64,000 nt of DNA from Stieleria magnilauensis (lineage in GTDB: Bacteria; Planctomycetota; Planctomycetia; Pirellulales; Pirellulaceae). Below the pieces are notes generated by a model that was given only the letters and a program-made list of their open reading frames with translations, searched no databases and was not told where the DNA came from. Made by a program: the position numbers and the translations under genes. Below, one piece after another: positions 1-8,741 of this stretch. Numbering within the stretch: position 1 is the first letter of the stretch; each line of letters begins with the position of its first letter. The stretch is taken from assembly GCA_007753675.1 (NCBI GenBank), contig CP036432.1:6360394-6424393 (forward strand). The letters run 5' to 3'.

Positions 1-115
1 GACCCTTCGGCCAACGACGCAGCGACGCTTCCAAGCGGCCTGAGACGTAGCCGTACTTCAGGATCAAGTCGCGATGTTCGCGCGTCAGTTGGATTCGCTC
101 GGTCAGGTTCGCCAT
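1..115 (-). CDS. Unknown protein next to IS66 tnpC, 3' part outside window
   Basis: A reading frame on the minus strand begins with the ATG at 115-113 and runs open off the window edge (38 codons seen, starting MANLTERIQLTREHRD). Its ATG shares one base with the TGA of the IS66 transposase gene (TGATG), an arrangement typical of translational coupling, so it is probably co-transcribed with the transposase. The visible part is charged and helical with no family motif I recognise. It may be a passenger or fourth gene of this IS66 type; the far IS end is not in the window, so this cannot be decided. Confidence 0.55.
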   Translation of the reverse strand, partial: MANLTERIQLTREHRDLILKYGYVSGRLEASLRRWPKG

Positions 116-1743
116 CACGCCACCCTCGCCTCGCGGCGACGCACTCGACGTTGCTGTGTGGTCAAGCGTCGCGCCTTCTGCTCGGCGTCGCGGTACGGAC
201 GGATCGACTCAGGGTGTTCCTTGCGCCACACGTCTGGAAGTAGGCGTTCGTAATCTGTGCTGCCACTTGCCAACTGCCGGAGGCAATCGTCTACGTAGGC
301 CCAAACAGCCAGGTGATGCCGGGCCGCCGAAGACACCATGCTATACATCGTCGCCGCCACTCGGCCTCCTCGGTTGGACCCAACGAACAACCAGTTCTTT
401 CGACCGATCGTCAAGCGGCGAAGTTCGTTTTCAGTCGCGTTGTTGTCAATCGGAATCGCGCCGTCGCCAAGGAACACCGACAACTCATCCCACTGGTTCA
501 ACGCATAACGCACTGCCTTGCCGATCGAGCTCTTCGGAAGGACTCGCCGATCACCGTTCATCTGCAGCAACCAGTCATGCAGATCGTTCATGATCGGCAC
601 TGACTCGTTCTGACGCAGTTCCAGACGCTCGGCCGGCGAAGCTTCTCGGGCGCGATCCTCAACCTTGTACAGGCCACGGTAAAACGCCAGTGCCCGCGCA
701 GCGGCGACCGGGTCGTTCGGCTTGGCTTCGACGAACTTTCGACGTGCGTGCGCATTGCAGCACGCGGCAAAGATTTGATCCTGTGCTCCCAGATAGACTC
801 CGTCGTTGACTCCATAAGCATCGACCACCGCGTGGCCGTGAAAATCACGAAGGAATTTTGCCGGGCCGTCGCGCCCTCGGCTTTCCGTGAAGTCGAACAC
901 GTTATACGGATGATCCTCACGGCCTCGATACAGCCAGAATCGTGCAGTCCGCATCTTGCCCGGCAAGCTGGGGTCCTGCAGCCGAACCGACGTATCATCC
1001 ACACCCAGCCCGTCGCCCGAAACGATTCGCGACTTCATCAGTTCCACCAACACACCGGCCATTGCCGCGATGTTCGCCAGCATTCCAAACTGCGTGTTAC
1101 GAGGGATCAGCATCCCGGCGCGGGCGAAGATGTCTTCTCCGCGATAGAGCGGTAGATGATCGGCGAACTTGTTGACGATCAGTTGCGTGTAAACACCGAA
1201 GCCATAATCGCTGCCGGGGATCGGAGTTGTCATTCCGCAGGGCTCCTCACCGGCGGGCACCTGAGCGATCGATTCTTTGCACTTGCAGCACGCGCGTTTG
1301 TGGCGATGGATCTCCCAAATGAAAAACTCTGCCGGAATGAAATCCAGTCGATTGCTGATGTCGGTGCCCACAATCGGCATCTCGTCACCACAGCAAGGAC
1401 AGATTCGCTGTTCGGCCGGAACGTCTGCCTCAATGACCTTGCGTTTGAGATGGTCCGGTAGCTTCTCGGACTTCTTCTTGCGACGACGCCGGCGTGGCTG
1501 GCTTTCTTCATCGCCTTCAGCATCGTCAACCTCGACTTGCTGCTCACCTAAGTCGAACAGATGCAACTGCGAGTCATCTTCGACGTGCCGCTCGGAGGAT
1601 CTGCCGAACAACTTGCGGCGATAGAGGTTCAATTCTTCGCGGAGTTGTTCGTTGGCTTTCTGCAGTCGCTCAACCGTTTCGATCAGCTCCGCGTTGAGCC
1701 TCAACACGCTCTGCAAGTCGTCTTTGTTTTCCGAAGCAGCCAT
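115..1743 (-). CDS. tnpC: IS66 family transposase (TnpC)
   Basis: 542-residue DDE transposase of full IS66 length. The order is an N-terminal leucine-rich coiled coil (about residues 10-45), the conserved RRKLFGRSSER segment, a basic stretch (RRRRRKKK), a zinc-finger-like CPCCG motif, then the catalytic core. Probable catalytic acids are the Asp in GDGLGVDDTS, the Asp in HAVVDAYG and the Glu in NNATENELR, followed by the IS66 signature RKNWLFVGS. A strong hairpin just upstream (1771-1798) could limit expression. The stop codon overlaps the start of the next small gene. The gene itself looks intact; the element's defect lies in tnpB. Confidence 0.95.
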   Translation of the reverse strand: MAASENKDDLQSVLRLNAELIETVERLQKANEQLREELNLYRRKLFGRSSERHVEDDSQLHLFDLGEQQVEVDDAEGDEESQPRRRRRKKKSEKLPDHLKRKVIEADVPAEQRICPCCGDEMPIVGTDISNRLDFIPAEFFIWEIHRHKRACCKCKESIAQVPAGEEPCGMTTPIPGSDYGFGVYTQLIVNKFADHLPLYRGEDIFARAGMLIPRNTQFGMLANIAAMAGVLVELMKSRIVSGDGLGVDDTSVRLQDPSLPGKMRTARFWLYRGREDHPYNVFDFTESRGRDGPAKFLRDFHGHAVVDAYGVNDGVYLGAQDQIFAACCNAHARRKFVEAKPNDPVAAARALAFYRGLYKVEDRAREASPAERLELRQNESVPIMNDLHDWLLQMNGDRRVLPKSSIGKAVRYALNQWDELSVFLGDGAIPIDNNATENELRRLTIGRKNWLFVGSNRGGRVAATMYSMVSSAARHHLAVWAYVDDCLRQLASGSTDYERLLPDVWRKEHPESIRPYRDAEQKARRLTTQQRRVRRREARVA

Positions 1744-1770
1744 GCAGTTGTTATCGCCATCGAAACAAAA

Positions 1771-1798
1771 AACGCAAGGCTCTATTGGGCCTTGCGTT
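1771..1798 (-). terminator. Perfect hairpin with T-run between tnpB and tnpC
   Basis: AACGCAAGGC and GCCTTGCGTT form a perfect 10-bp stem with an 8-base loop. On the minus strand the stem is followed directly by a run of T, as in an intrinsic terminator. It sits after the end of tnpB and just before the tnpC start, so it could attenuate transposase synthesis. Confidence 0.6.
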
Positions 1799-2056
1799 GA
1801 TCCTTTTCAAAAAGACTTGCTCGACTAACTCACGCCGCTTCGGGAAGGTCGATCGAGTAGCGTTTGCGTCGTTGCGAACCTTCGATCTGCACACCGCGGA
1901 GCATCATAACCAGGCCGGCCGAGTCGATCTCGAAGCTGCCATGCTCTGCGGAAACAATCTTTTCGAAGCTTCCACTTTCGAGTCGCTTGATTCAGACATC
2001 AGGATATCCCTGTTTTGGTTCCATAAAAGAAGTTGGCGAGAATGAATTCGAAGTGC

Positions 2057-4237
2057 TTATGAATCAGGATCGGACGGTCGGTCTTTCGGCGTGACCAAGA
2101 CTGGATGATTTTTGGCGATGTACGACCCATGCAGCTTCTTGAGTTTCCGAAGTCTGCGCAGTTCTTCTCGATCGGCCCAGACAATCCAGTGCTTCCCTGT
2201 GGGCGTCCGCCGCGAGTGAACCCAGCCTTGCCTGGCCCAGTAGTGGACCTTCTGCTGAATGACGCCAAGCTTGTCAGCCAGATCTGGAATCCACCATTCA
2301 TCTTTGCCGAGCATGCCATCGCGAAACAATTCTCCACGTAGGTTCAAACGCCGTATCAAGTCTCCCACATTTTGCGTCGTGAACTTCCCGCGCCTGCGAG
2401 CTGTGCGAAATCCTTCTTCATTAAGTTGAGCTGCAATCTCTCGATGGTGAAGCCCTTGCCGGTGAAGTTCCTCAATTCGTTTGCAGAGCTGTTCGTAGTC
2501 ACTTAGTTGTGAGTATGATCCAACCGCTTTGCAGATCGCATGTTGACTCCGAAAACCACCTTGCCAGAGAATGGTTACATCAACATTTTCAGTGCCATCC
2601 TCGATCGTCAAGATGACTTGATCGACGAGACAGCGAATGATGATTTTGCGATGTTCGTTCGTTGTGCTTTCCGCCCTCCAGACTTCAGGGACAGATGATG
2701 ACAGAGACTTGATCCGCAGTTTCTCTTGATCGCTGAGTTGAATTGGAGAAGTCGACTTGAACCGCTCGTAGTCATCCTCAATGTTTTGAAGGTCGATCAG
2801 TAGGGCCTCCCAGTCTGACTCCAAAGTCCGTGCGACAAGTCGATTCTCGGGTTCGACAGCTTCATATCGACGTCTTGCCCGATCGCATTCTTGCTGAGCG
2901 CGTTCGATCTTCAAGTTCCACTGTCGATGTAGATGTTGTCTCTCGATTTCGATTTCTTTCGTCGCTGCTTCGCTCAGTTCGATCGCTGCGGGCGCAACAG
3001 CTCGAAGCACTTGTGATGAAACAAGCTCGTCGATCCACTTCGCAGCGAGGCGACCACAGTATCCTTCAAGAGTCTGGTTTCGCACGAACTCATCGCAGCA
3101 ATACGACGGCAATTTATCGGTCTTATAAGACGTGATCATTTGCCTGTGACAACGTCCGCATCTCACCAACCCAGCAAGCAACGCGTCCCCACGCCTCGGA
3201 ATTCCCTTGCTTTTCCGCGTCGAACGATTTTCTTGAAGCTTCGCTTGGTTAGCGAGATATTGGTCCCACGTGATATACGCGGGCATTCTGTCTCTGAGGC
3301 AGACGCCCATGTCTTCCGGCGATAAGAACCAACCCTTCTCATTGAGATTGTCGACGTTCCGATGCATCTTGCAATTGCGTCGCATTGCGTAGCCATAGGC
3401 ACCGGCATAGATGGGGTGCTTCAAAATGTTGAGCACGCGAGCTGATGTTGGCAAACGAAACTCAAGTTCGCCTCGACGGGGCCCCTTGTGGAGGCGAAAT
3501 CCCATTTTTAATTGATTATCGGCAAGATATCGAAATACGCCGTAAGCCGAACCCGTTTCTTCAAACTTCTCGAAAACAAGTTCAACCATCGATCGAGCTT
3601 GTTCATCAGGGTCTTTCACAACTTCGCCACCAGACAATTTGACGTATCCGATTGGCACTGAAAGAATCAGTTCGCCGCGCGCAGCTTTATTCTGCACACC
3701 ACGTGTCAGCCGGTTCTTGATAGTCACCAATTCGAACTCGCTCATCGCACCCTTCATTCCCAGGAGGAGCCGATCGTTTGAATCGAGAGGATCGTAAATA
3801 CTGTCTTCATCTCCAAGCAGCGCACCAAACACCCCGCAGACTTCGATGAGATGATGCCAGTCTTTACAAGACCGCGATAGGCGACTGAGTTCCAGCCCCA
3901 ACACGATTCCAACATGCTTGAGGGAAACTTCCGTCATCAGTCGTTGAAACCCAGGTCGATTATCCGCCGAGCTGCCACTGATCCCTTGGTCGTCGTCAAT
4001 GACGAGGATTCTCTCTTGAGCCCACCCGAGTTGTTCGGCGCGATTAACTAGGCCGTATTGACGCTCACGCGATTCCCGGTTTTCGACAACTTGGCGCTGC
4101 GTGGACTGTCGAACGTAGACAACTGCAAGTTTGCAGAGATGTCGATCTTGCACCTTTGAAGAAAACTTTCCAAGCAGCGACACACTCTGCTTGTCATCGT
4201 TGTAATCGCAAATTGCTGTGGTCTTAATCGCGTTCAT
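2057..4237 (-). CDS. Large serine recombinase (resolvase/integrase family)
   Basis: 726 residues. The N-terminal catalytic domain has the nucleophile Ser45 in YVRQSTQRQ and the LELSRLSRS and MSEFEL segments of serine recombinases. Next come a recombinase domain (around YVKLSGGEVVKDPDEQAR) and a zinc ribbon (LVRCGRCHRQM, then YCCDEF). A long coiled coil follows. The C-terminus is unusual in having two extra helix-turn-helix-like parts: HREIAAQLNEEGFRT, and a MerR-like LADKLGVIQQKVHYWARQGW segment. A good ribosome site (GGAGG, 8 bases before ATG) supports the start. It overlaps the upstream small gene by 14 bases. It probably mobilised the element that sits in tnpB. Confidence 0.92.
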   Translation of the reverse strand: MNAIKTTAICDYNDDKQSVSLLGKFSSKVQDRHLCKLAVVYVRQSTQRQVVENRESRERQYGLVNRAEQLGWAQERILVIDDDQGISGSSADNRPGFQRLMTEVSLKHVGIVLGLELSRLSRSCKDWHHLIEVCGVFGALLGDEDSIYDPLDSNDRLLLGMKGAMSEFELVTIKNRLTRGVQNKAARGELILSVPIGYVKLSGGEVVKDPDEQARSMVELVFEKFEETGSAYGVFRYLADNQLKMGFRLHKGPRRGELEFRLPTSARVLNILKHPIYAGAYGYAMRRNCKMHRNVDNLNEKGWFLSPEDMGVCLRDRMPAYITWDQYLANQAKLQENRSTRKSKGIPRRGDALLAGLVRCGRCHRQMITSYKTDKLPSYCCDEFVRNQTLEGYCGRLAAKWIDELVSSQVLRAVAPAAIELSEAATKEIEIERQHLHRQWNLKIERAQQECDRARRRYEAVEPENRLVARTLESDWEALLIDLQNIEDDYERFKSTSPIQLSDQEKLRIKSLSSSVPEVWRAESTTNEHRKIIIRCLVDQVILTIEDGTENVDVTILWQGGFRSQHAICKAVGSYSQLSDYEQLCKRIEELHRQGLHHREIAAQLNEEGFRTARRRGKFTTQNVGDLIRRLNLRGELFRDGMLGKDEWWIPDLADKLGVIQQKVHYWARQGWVHSRRTPTGKHWIVWADREELRRLRKLKKLHGSYIAKNHPVLVTPKDRPSDPDS

Positions 4238-4469
4238 GATCGGCCTCCTTTTCCGGTAGAGCCGCTAACGCGTTGTCCACGATTTGCACGAGTGCCCGTG
4301 CTGCCTTTCTCTTCTGTTCGTCTGGAAGAGCTTCCCAAAGCTCCGTCAGACGCAATGTTGTTTGCGGCCGCCGGGCTGCTGTGGTGGGCGCGCTGTCCCC
4401 CTTTTTTGTTTTGCTGGCATTTCGTTCCTCCGTGTTCTTCTGGAAAGGTCTTTTCGATCCATGTCGCAA
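4224..4469 (-). CDS. Small basic protein upstream of the recombinase, unknown
   Basis: 81 residues, strongly basic in the first half and helical in the second (LRLTELWEALPDEQKRKAAR). It overlaps the recombinase start by 14 bases, so the two are translationally linked within the nested element. Its composition would suit a DNA-binding accessory factor, but that is inference. The start is uncertain, since no strong ribosome site precedes the first ATG. The element boundary lies about 90 bases upstream. Confidence 0.5.
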   Translation of the reverse strand: MRHGSKRPFQKNTEERNASKTKKGDSAPTTAARRPQTTLRLTELWEALPDEQKRKAARALVQIVDNALAALPEKEADHERD

Positions 4470-4755
4470 GCTGAAGTAGCGAAAACGCTGAAACTATTGG
4501 TTCTTGCGACTTTTGTAAAGACTTTGAAACGGGGGTGTTCTGGCTCGTGGGCCTTAGACCAGAGAGCCAAGCCATCGCAGTCCCACATCAGAATCTTGAC
4601 ATAGTCGCGCCGGCGGTTGAAAAAGACGAACAGATGACCGGAGAACAAGTCGACCTGGAAATGCTCTTTGACGAGCCCGGACAAGCCATTGAAACTCTTC
4701 CTCATATCGGTCGCCTCGGTGTAGACAAAGATCCGCGTGGTGGGTGCAAGTGCGA

Positions 4756-5121
4756 TCACGATGCCACCTCGCTGAGAGCTTCGACGATGTTCTTAATCAG
4801 CCTGCGTTGCTGCTCGTCGGTGGCGTTCCCGTCGAGGCAAGCAACAGCCCCGCCAGGCAATTCAATCTTCAGGTCGTTCAGCTGCGACGCTTCCATCGCG
4901 TTGGGCTGAAGCTCAACCGCGACGAAGGAGGCCGGTCGATCGCCGGGGCCCGTTGGGCGATCGGGAACGGAGGATCGCAACTTCCGTCGCCACTGATAGA
5001 AGGAGGCGACCGAATAGCCTTCGCGATCACAAAAATCTGCGACGGTCAGACCGGATTGGGCGAACCGTTCAATGCGGTCACGCCACTGCTGTGCGAGCTG
5101 CGGATTGGGGAACTGCGGCAT
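4756..5121 (-). CDS. tnpA: IS66 accessory protein TnpA
   Basis: 121 residues with the IS66 Orf1 pattern: an N-terminal helix-turn-helix of the form WRDRIERFAQSGLTVADFC, then CDREGYSVASFYQWRRKLR, and a variable C-terminal part ending in an amphipathic segment. It is the first gene of the IS, 73 bases inside the visible terminus, and its TGA overlaps the tnpB ATG. The family is thought to bind DNA for transposition; length and motifs are complete. Confidence 0.9.
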   Translation of the reverse strand: MPQFPNPQLAQQWRDRIERFAQSGLTVADFCDREGYSVASFYQWRRKLRSSVPDRPTGPGDRPASFVAVELQPNAMEASQLNDLKIELPGGAVACLDGNATDEQQRRLIKNIVEALSEVAS

Positions 5122-5298
5122 GGGTTTCTCCTGAAAGTGGAAAGAAACCCCTCACGCTAACCAAACGGTCAACATGGGCAGATAGAACGCTTACCGATAG
5201 TTTTCATTTTCAACATCTTGATTTCCTTCCTGGAATATTCTGGCTCAACCTCAGTGTCGAACCGTTGATGGAAACGTAGAATCGTGAACTTCACGCGG

Positions 5299-8200
5299 CT
5301 ACGTTGGTATCGAATCGGGCACGGTGCCCACTTCTGAATCGGTCCCCAGAGATTGCGAAGACTTATCTGCCAAGATTTGTTTACCGGCACCTCGGCCGAT
5401 GGTCCAAAACAATGCGGGCCGAACGAAAAACTCGGCCAGCGTGCTCGTTAAAAGGCCACCGACGATGACGGTGGCGATGGGATACAAAATTTCTTTTCCT
5501 GGTTCGCCTGCTGCTAACGCCAACGGAAGCAAACCGATGCCGCTGGTCAGTGCCGTCATCAAGACGGGAGCCATGCGTTCCTGGCCCGCTCGCTTCACCA
5601 TCTCCCGCGTCCACGATTCACCTTCGTGTTCGACGAGGTGGATGTAGTGATTCAGCAGCAGGATGCCGTTGCGACTAGCGATTCCACAAAGTGAAATGAA
5701 TCCGACCATTGCTGCGACGGTCAGGTTCTGGTCAGTGATGATTAGCGCGGCAACCGCTCCGATGAACGCTGTCGGCAGGGCAACCAACACCTGCAGTGAG
5801 AAGTTGACGTTCTGGAACAGTGTGTACAAGACGAGGAACATCCCTATGAGCGCGACGCCCGAAAGAACAGTCAATCTTCGGGAGGCTGATTGCTGGCTCT
5901 GGAATTGGCCGCCGTACTCCAAGAAGTACCCAGGTTCTAGCTCCATGTCCGCTAGTTCAGCCTTGATGTCGCCAACAACATCGACGACGCCGCGGCCAGA
6001 TACGTTCGCCTGCAGCACAATTCGTCGACGGACCTGCTCGCGTTTGATCATGTTGGGGCCGCCGCTTTCATATACGTTCGCAACAGAATCGAGCGGCACG
6101 AAACCTCCGTCTGGCAGTGGAACAGCCAAGCGTTCGAGTTTCGATACGTCCTCGCGAAAGGGTTCGTCAAGCCGCACCATCAAGTCGAAGGTGCGTTGAC
6201 CGAGGAGCACTTGGCTGACGACTTGCCCATTCATTGCCGTCTCGACCAACTCCATCACCTGGGCCGGGCGAAGTCCATTTTGCGTCAATGCTTTGCGATT
6301 CAACTCGATTCGCAGTTGGGGAATATTGGTCCGCTGTTCGATCATCACATCAGCAAGACCCTCGATGCCGGCGATCCGCTGCTTCATCTCTTCCGCTTTG
6401 TTTCGGAGGACGTCCAAGTCATCGCCATACAATTTGATTCCGATTTGAGCCTTCACTCCTGAGATCATATGGCTGATCAAGTGAGCAAGAGGTTGTTCGG
6501 TGCTAGAAACGACGCCCGGAATCTCTTCCATCGCATGACGGACTTCGTCGATCGTCTTCTCGCGATCAGCGTCATCAGCGATTTCGAGAAACAGTTCCGT
6601 AACGTTGACACCTTCCGCATGTTCGTCCAGCTCCGCGCGACCAGTTCGGCGAGCGATCGACTTAACGTCTTCGATTTCCATCAAGCGTCGTTGAACGGCC
6701 TGTCCGATCTCGTTGCTTGTGGCCAGTGATGTGCCAGGTGCAAGCAACGCATTGACTTGAACGGCACCTTCATTGAACGGTGGCAAGAAGTCGCGTTCCA
6801 ACCGAGAAACTGCGATTACGGCAAACACGACAAGGACGCCGGCGACACCAAGTACTGGCCCTGGTAAACGCGTGCTAAAGCTGATCGCGAGCCCGGCGAT
6901 GCCTTTCAGACCTTCTAGCAGTCGACCTTCCTCCGCATCTTCGCCGCCCAGTAACAGCTCGAGTGCCTGAATTCCCATCCAGATCACGGGTGTTCCAACG
7001 ATCGCCCACCACAACGGATTGCCCGGAAGTCCGAACGGCAAGTGAAGGATATCGACGGCGCGAGGCACGACCCAAAACATCGTTAGAGCCGAAATGCCGA
7101 ACGCCAACAGCGGCACCACTACTTGCCAGAATTTGCGGCCAACCAACAGCAAGGATGCTAGCACGGGCGTCACGGTCAACGAAACGGCCAGGGATGCGAT
7201 GAGCGAGACGACATAGCCCATTGCCAAGGGCACAAACAGCTTGCCTTCCATTCCTTCGAGAGCGAACAGTGGAATGAAAACGAGTACCACGATCGCGGTA
7301 CCGAACACGACGCTGCTTCGCACTTCGATACTGGCGTCGTAAACCACTCTGAGTGTCGGTCTTGGATTGTCAGAGTGCCGATTCTCTTTGAGCCGCCGGA
7401 AAATGTTTTCAACATCGACAATCGCGTCATCGACCAGCTCGCCGATCGCAACGGCCAAGCCTCCTAGCGTCATGGTGTTGATGGAAAGCCCGAATGCGGC
7501 AAACACACACGCCGTCGCGATGATCGACAACGGAATCGCGGTGAGTGTGATGAAGGTCGTGCGGAAGTTCAGCAAAAACAGAAACAGAATGACCAGTACG
7601 AGCACGCCACCATCGGCGAGTGCTTCGACCACGTTTTCGATCGCTCGGTCGATGAATGAACGCTGTGAGTAGACGTTGGCGATACGTATATCGTCTGGCA
7701 GCGCAACCTTCAACTCTTCCAGTGCTTGGGCGATCGCCATATCAACGGCCCGCGTGTCACTACCAGGCTGTTTGTTGATCGTCAGCACAACCGCTGGACC
7801 GCCTTCGATTTTGCCATCCTCGCCGCGAATGAAGGCGGACGAATCACCTCGCATGACTTGAGGACCTTCGACGACACGGGCGACATCAGCCAACGTGATG
7901 GGTCGATCTTCCCGCATGGTGATCGCGATCTCGCGCAAATCTTCCAGACTGGTGATTCGACCGAGACCGCGAACCAGTAGCTCGTTGGCGCCTCGTTCGT
8001 CCAGATATCCGCCGGTCGCGTTAAGGTTCGATTCGGTGACTGCCGTGTGGACATCGTCCATTGTCAGACCAAACGAACGCAACGCATCGGGATCGACGAG
8101 CACTTGGTATTGCATTCGCCCTCCGCCCATCGTAAAGACCTGGGACACTCCTGGAATTGTCAGCAATCGTTGCCTAACAACCCAGTCGGCAAGCGTACGG

Positions 8201-8667
8201 ACTTCCATCGGCTGCGTTTTCCCACCTTCGCTCCACATGCCGTACATGAGGATTTGTCCCATGATGGACGAGATAGGCGCGAGCGTCGGCTTGACGCCAT
8301 TGGGAAGTTGTTCAGCGGCTAGTTGAAGACGTTCATTGACGACCTGCCGGTCATTGTAAATGTCGGTGTTCCACTCAAATTCGACATAGATCACCGAAAG
8401 TCCAATACCGCTGCTGCTTCGGACGGCTTCGACGCCGCTTGCGCCGTTGAATGCAGTTTCAAGTGGAAACGTGATTAACGCCTCGACTTCCTCGGGCGCC
8501 ATCCCGGGAGCTTCGGTGATGACGACGACACGGGGCCGATTCAAGTTCGGAAACACGTCAATTGGCAACTTCGTCGTTTGCCACGTTCCAACGCCCAACA
8601 TGATCGCCGCCATCGCGAGGATGATCAGCCGATTGTTGAGCGAAAACGAAATAATTCTGTCAAGCAT
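5299..8667 (-). CDS. Heavy-metal efflux RND pump (CusA/CzcA family)
   Basis: 1122 residues, slightly longer than the usual 1030-1050. It starts with the classic inner-membrane helix (MLDRIISFSLNNRLIILA), then LPIDVFPNLNRPRVVV and the first periplasmic loop. The TM4 signature GELVDDAIVDVENIFRRLK identifies the heavy-metal branch (HME-RND), with Asp-Asp as proton-relay residues. After TM6 there is an extra hydrophobic stretch (about residues 500-600) not present in E. coli CusA. The second half is complete, ending in TM12 and a hydrophilic tail. Gene order is adaptor then pump, 75 bases apart, so it is the last gene of a minus-strand tripartite cluster; the IS66 element follows. I cannot tell the metal from sequence; neighbours suggest Cu, Ag, Zn or Co. 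Confidence 0.92.
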   Translation of the reverse strand: MLDRIISFSLNNRLIILAMAAIMLGVGTWQTTKLPIDVFPNLNRPRVVVITEAPGMAPEEVEALITFPLETAFNGASGVEAVRSSSGIGLSVIYVEFEWNTDIYNDRQVVNERLQLAAEQLPNGVKPTLAPISSIMGQILMYGMWSEGGKTQPMEVRTLADWVVRQRLLTIPGVSQVFTMGGGRMQYQVLVDPDALRSFGLTMDDVHTAVTESNLNATGGYLDERGANELLVRGLGRITSLEDLREIAITMREDRPITLADVARVVEGPQVMRGDSSAFIRGEDGKIEGGPAVVLTINKQPGSDTRAVDMAIAQALEELKVALPDDIRIANVYSQRSFIDRAIENVVEALADGGVLVLVILFLFLLNFRTTFITLTAIPLSIIATACVFAAFGLSINTMTLGGLAVAIGELVDDAIVDVENIFRRLKENRHSDNPRPTLRVVYDASIEVRSSVVFGTAIVVLVFIPLFALEGMEGKLFVPLAMGYVVSLIASLAVSLTVTPVLASLLLVGRKFWQVVVPLLAFGISALTMFWVVPRAVDILHLPFGLPGNPLWWAIVGTPVIWMGIQALELLLGGEDAEEGRLLEGLKGIAGLAISFSTRLPGPVLGVAGVLVVFAVIAVSRLERDFLPPFNEGAVQVNALLAPGTSLATSNEIGQAVQRRLMEIEDVKSIARRTGRAELDEHAEGVNVTELFLEIADDADREKTIDEVRHAMEEIPGVVSSTEQPLAHLISHMISGVKAQIGIKLYGDDLDVLRNKAEEMKQRIAGIEGLADVMIEQRTNIPQLRIELNRKALTQNGLRPAQVMELVETAMNGQVVSQVLLGQRTFDLMVRLDEPFREDVSKLERLAVPLPDGGFVPLDSVANVYESGGPNMIKREQVRRRIVLQANVSGRGVVDVVGDIKAELADMELEPGYFLEYGGQFQSQQSASRRLTVLSGVALIGMFLVLYTLFQNVNFSLQVLVALPTAFIGAVAALIITDQNLTVAAMVGFISLCGIASRNGILLLNHYIHLVEHEGESWTREMVKRAGQERMAPVLMTALTSGIGLLPLALAAGEPGKEILYPIATVIVGGLLTSTLAEFFVRPALFWTIGRGAGKQILADKSSQSLGTDSEVGTVPDSIPT

Positions 8668-8741
8668 GGTCGTAGAACGGAATTCATTCCGTTACCTAAA
8701 GAGAGCTATGTATGGATTGCGACGTACGGTTCGTCCTACAA

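Larger units (their letters stand above)
1991..4557 (-). mobile_element. Serine-recombinase element nested in IS66 tnpB
   Basis: The segment interrupting tnpB contains a large serine recombinase and one small upstream gene and nothing else. I see no long terminal inverted repeats, as expected for serine-integrase-type elements. The flanking host bases are CTCTGGT on one side and CAAGCGACTC on the other (minus strand). One base is unaccounted for if the ancestral codon was TGG-TNC-AAG, so the exact crossover dinucleotide cannot be fixed from this copy alone. Boundaries are accurate to about 2-3 bases. Confidence 0.8.
1830..4759 (-). pseudogene. tnpB: IS66 tnpB (Orf2), split by insertion of a serine-recombinase element
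   Basis: The N-terminal part is read from 4759 to about 4558 (67 codons, ending GDGLALW-like: WDCDGLALW). The C-terminal part reappears at about 1990-1830 in one frame: KRLESGSFEKI, then EIDSAGLVMMLRGVQIEG, ending IDLPEAA and stop. Joined, the pieces give about 120 residues, the normal IS66 Orf2 length, with the break inside the LALW-YKRLE region. About 2.56 kb separates them and holds the recombinase and a small gene. Continuing past the junction the N-terminal frame runs into foreign sequence, so the product would be truncated. tnpB starts by a 4-base overlap with tnpA. Confidence 0.88.
1..5194 (-). mobile_element. IS66-family element, one end visible, carrying a nested element
   Basis: The order tnpA (4756-5121), tnpB (interrupted), tnpC (115-1743), all on the minus strand with tnpA and tnpB overlapping by four bases, is the standard IS66 layout. 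The upstream end is visible: read on the minus strand from 5194 the sequence starts GTAAGCGTTCTATCTGCC, matching the GTAAG start typical of IS66 terminal repeats. The other end lies before position 1, so the terminal repeat pair and the usual 8-bp target duplication cannot be checked. The element lies about 100 bases beyond the stop codon of the RND pump gene. Because tnpB is split by another element, it is probably unable to move on its own. Confidence 0.85.
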
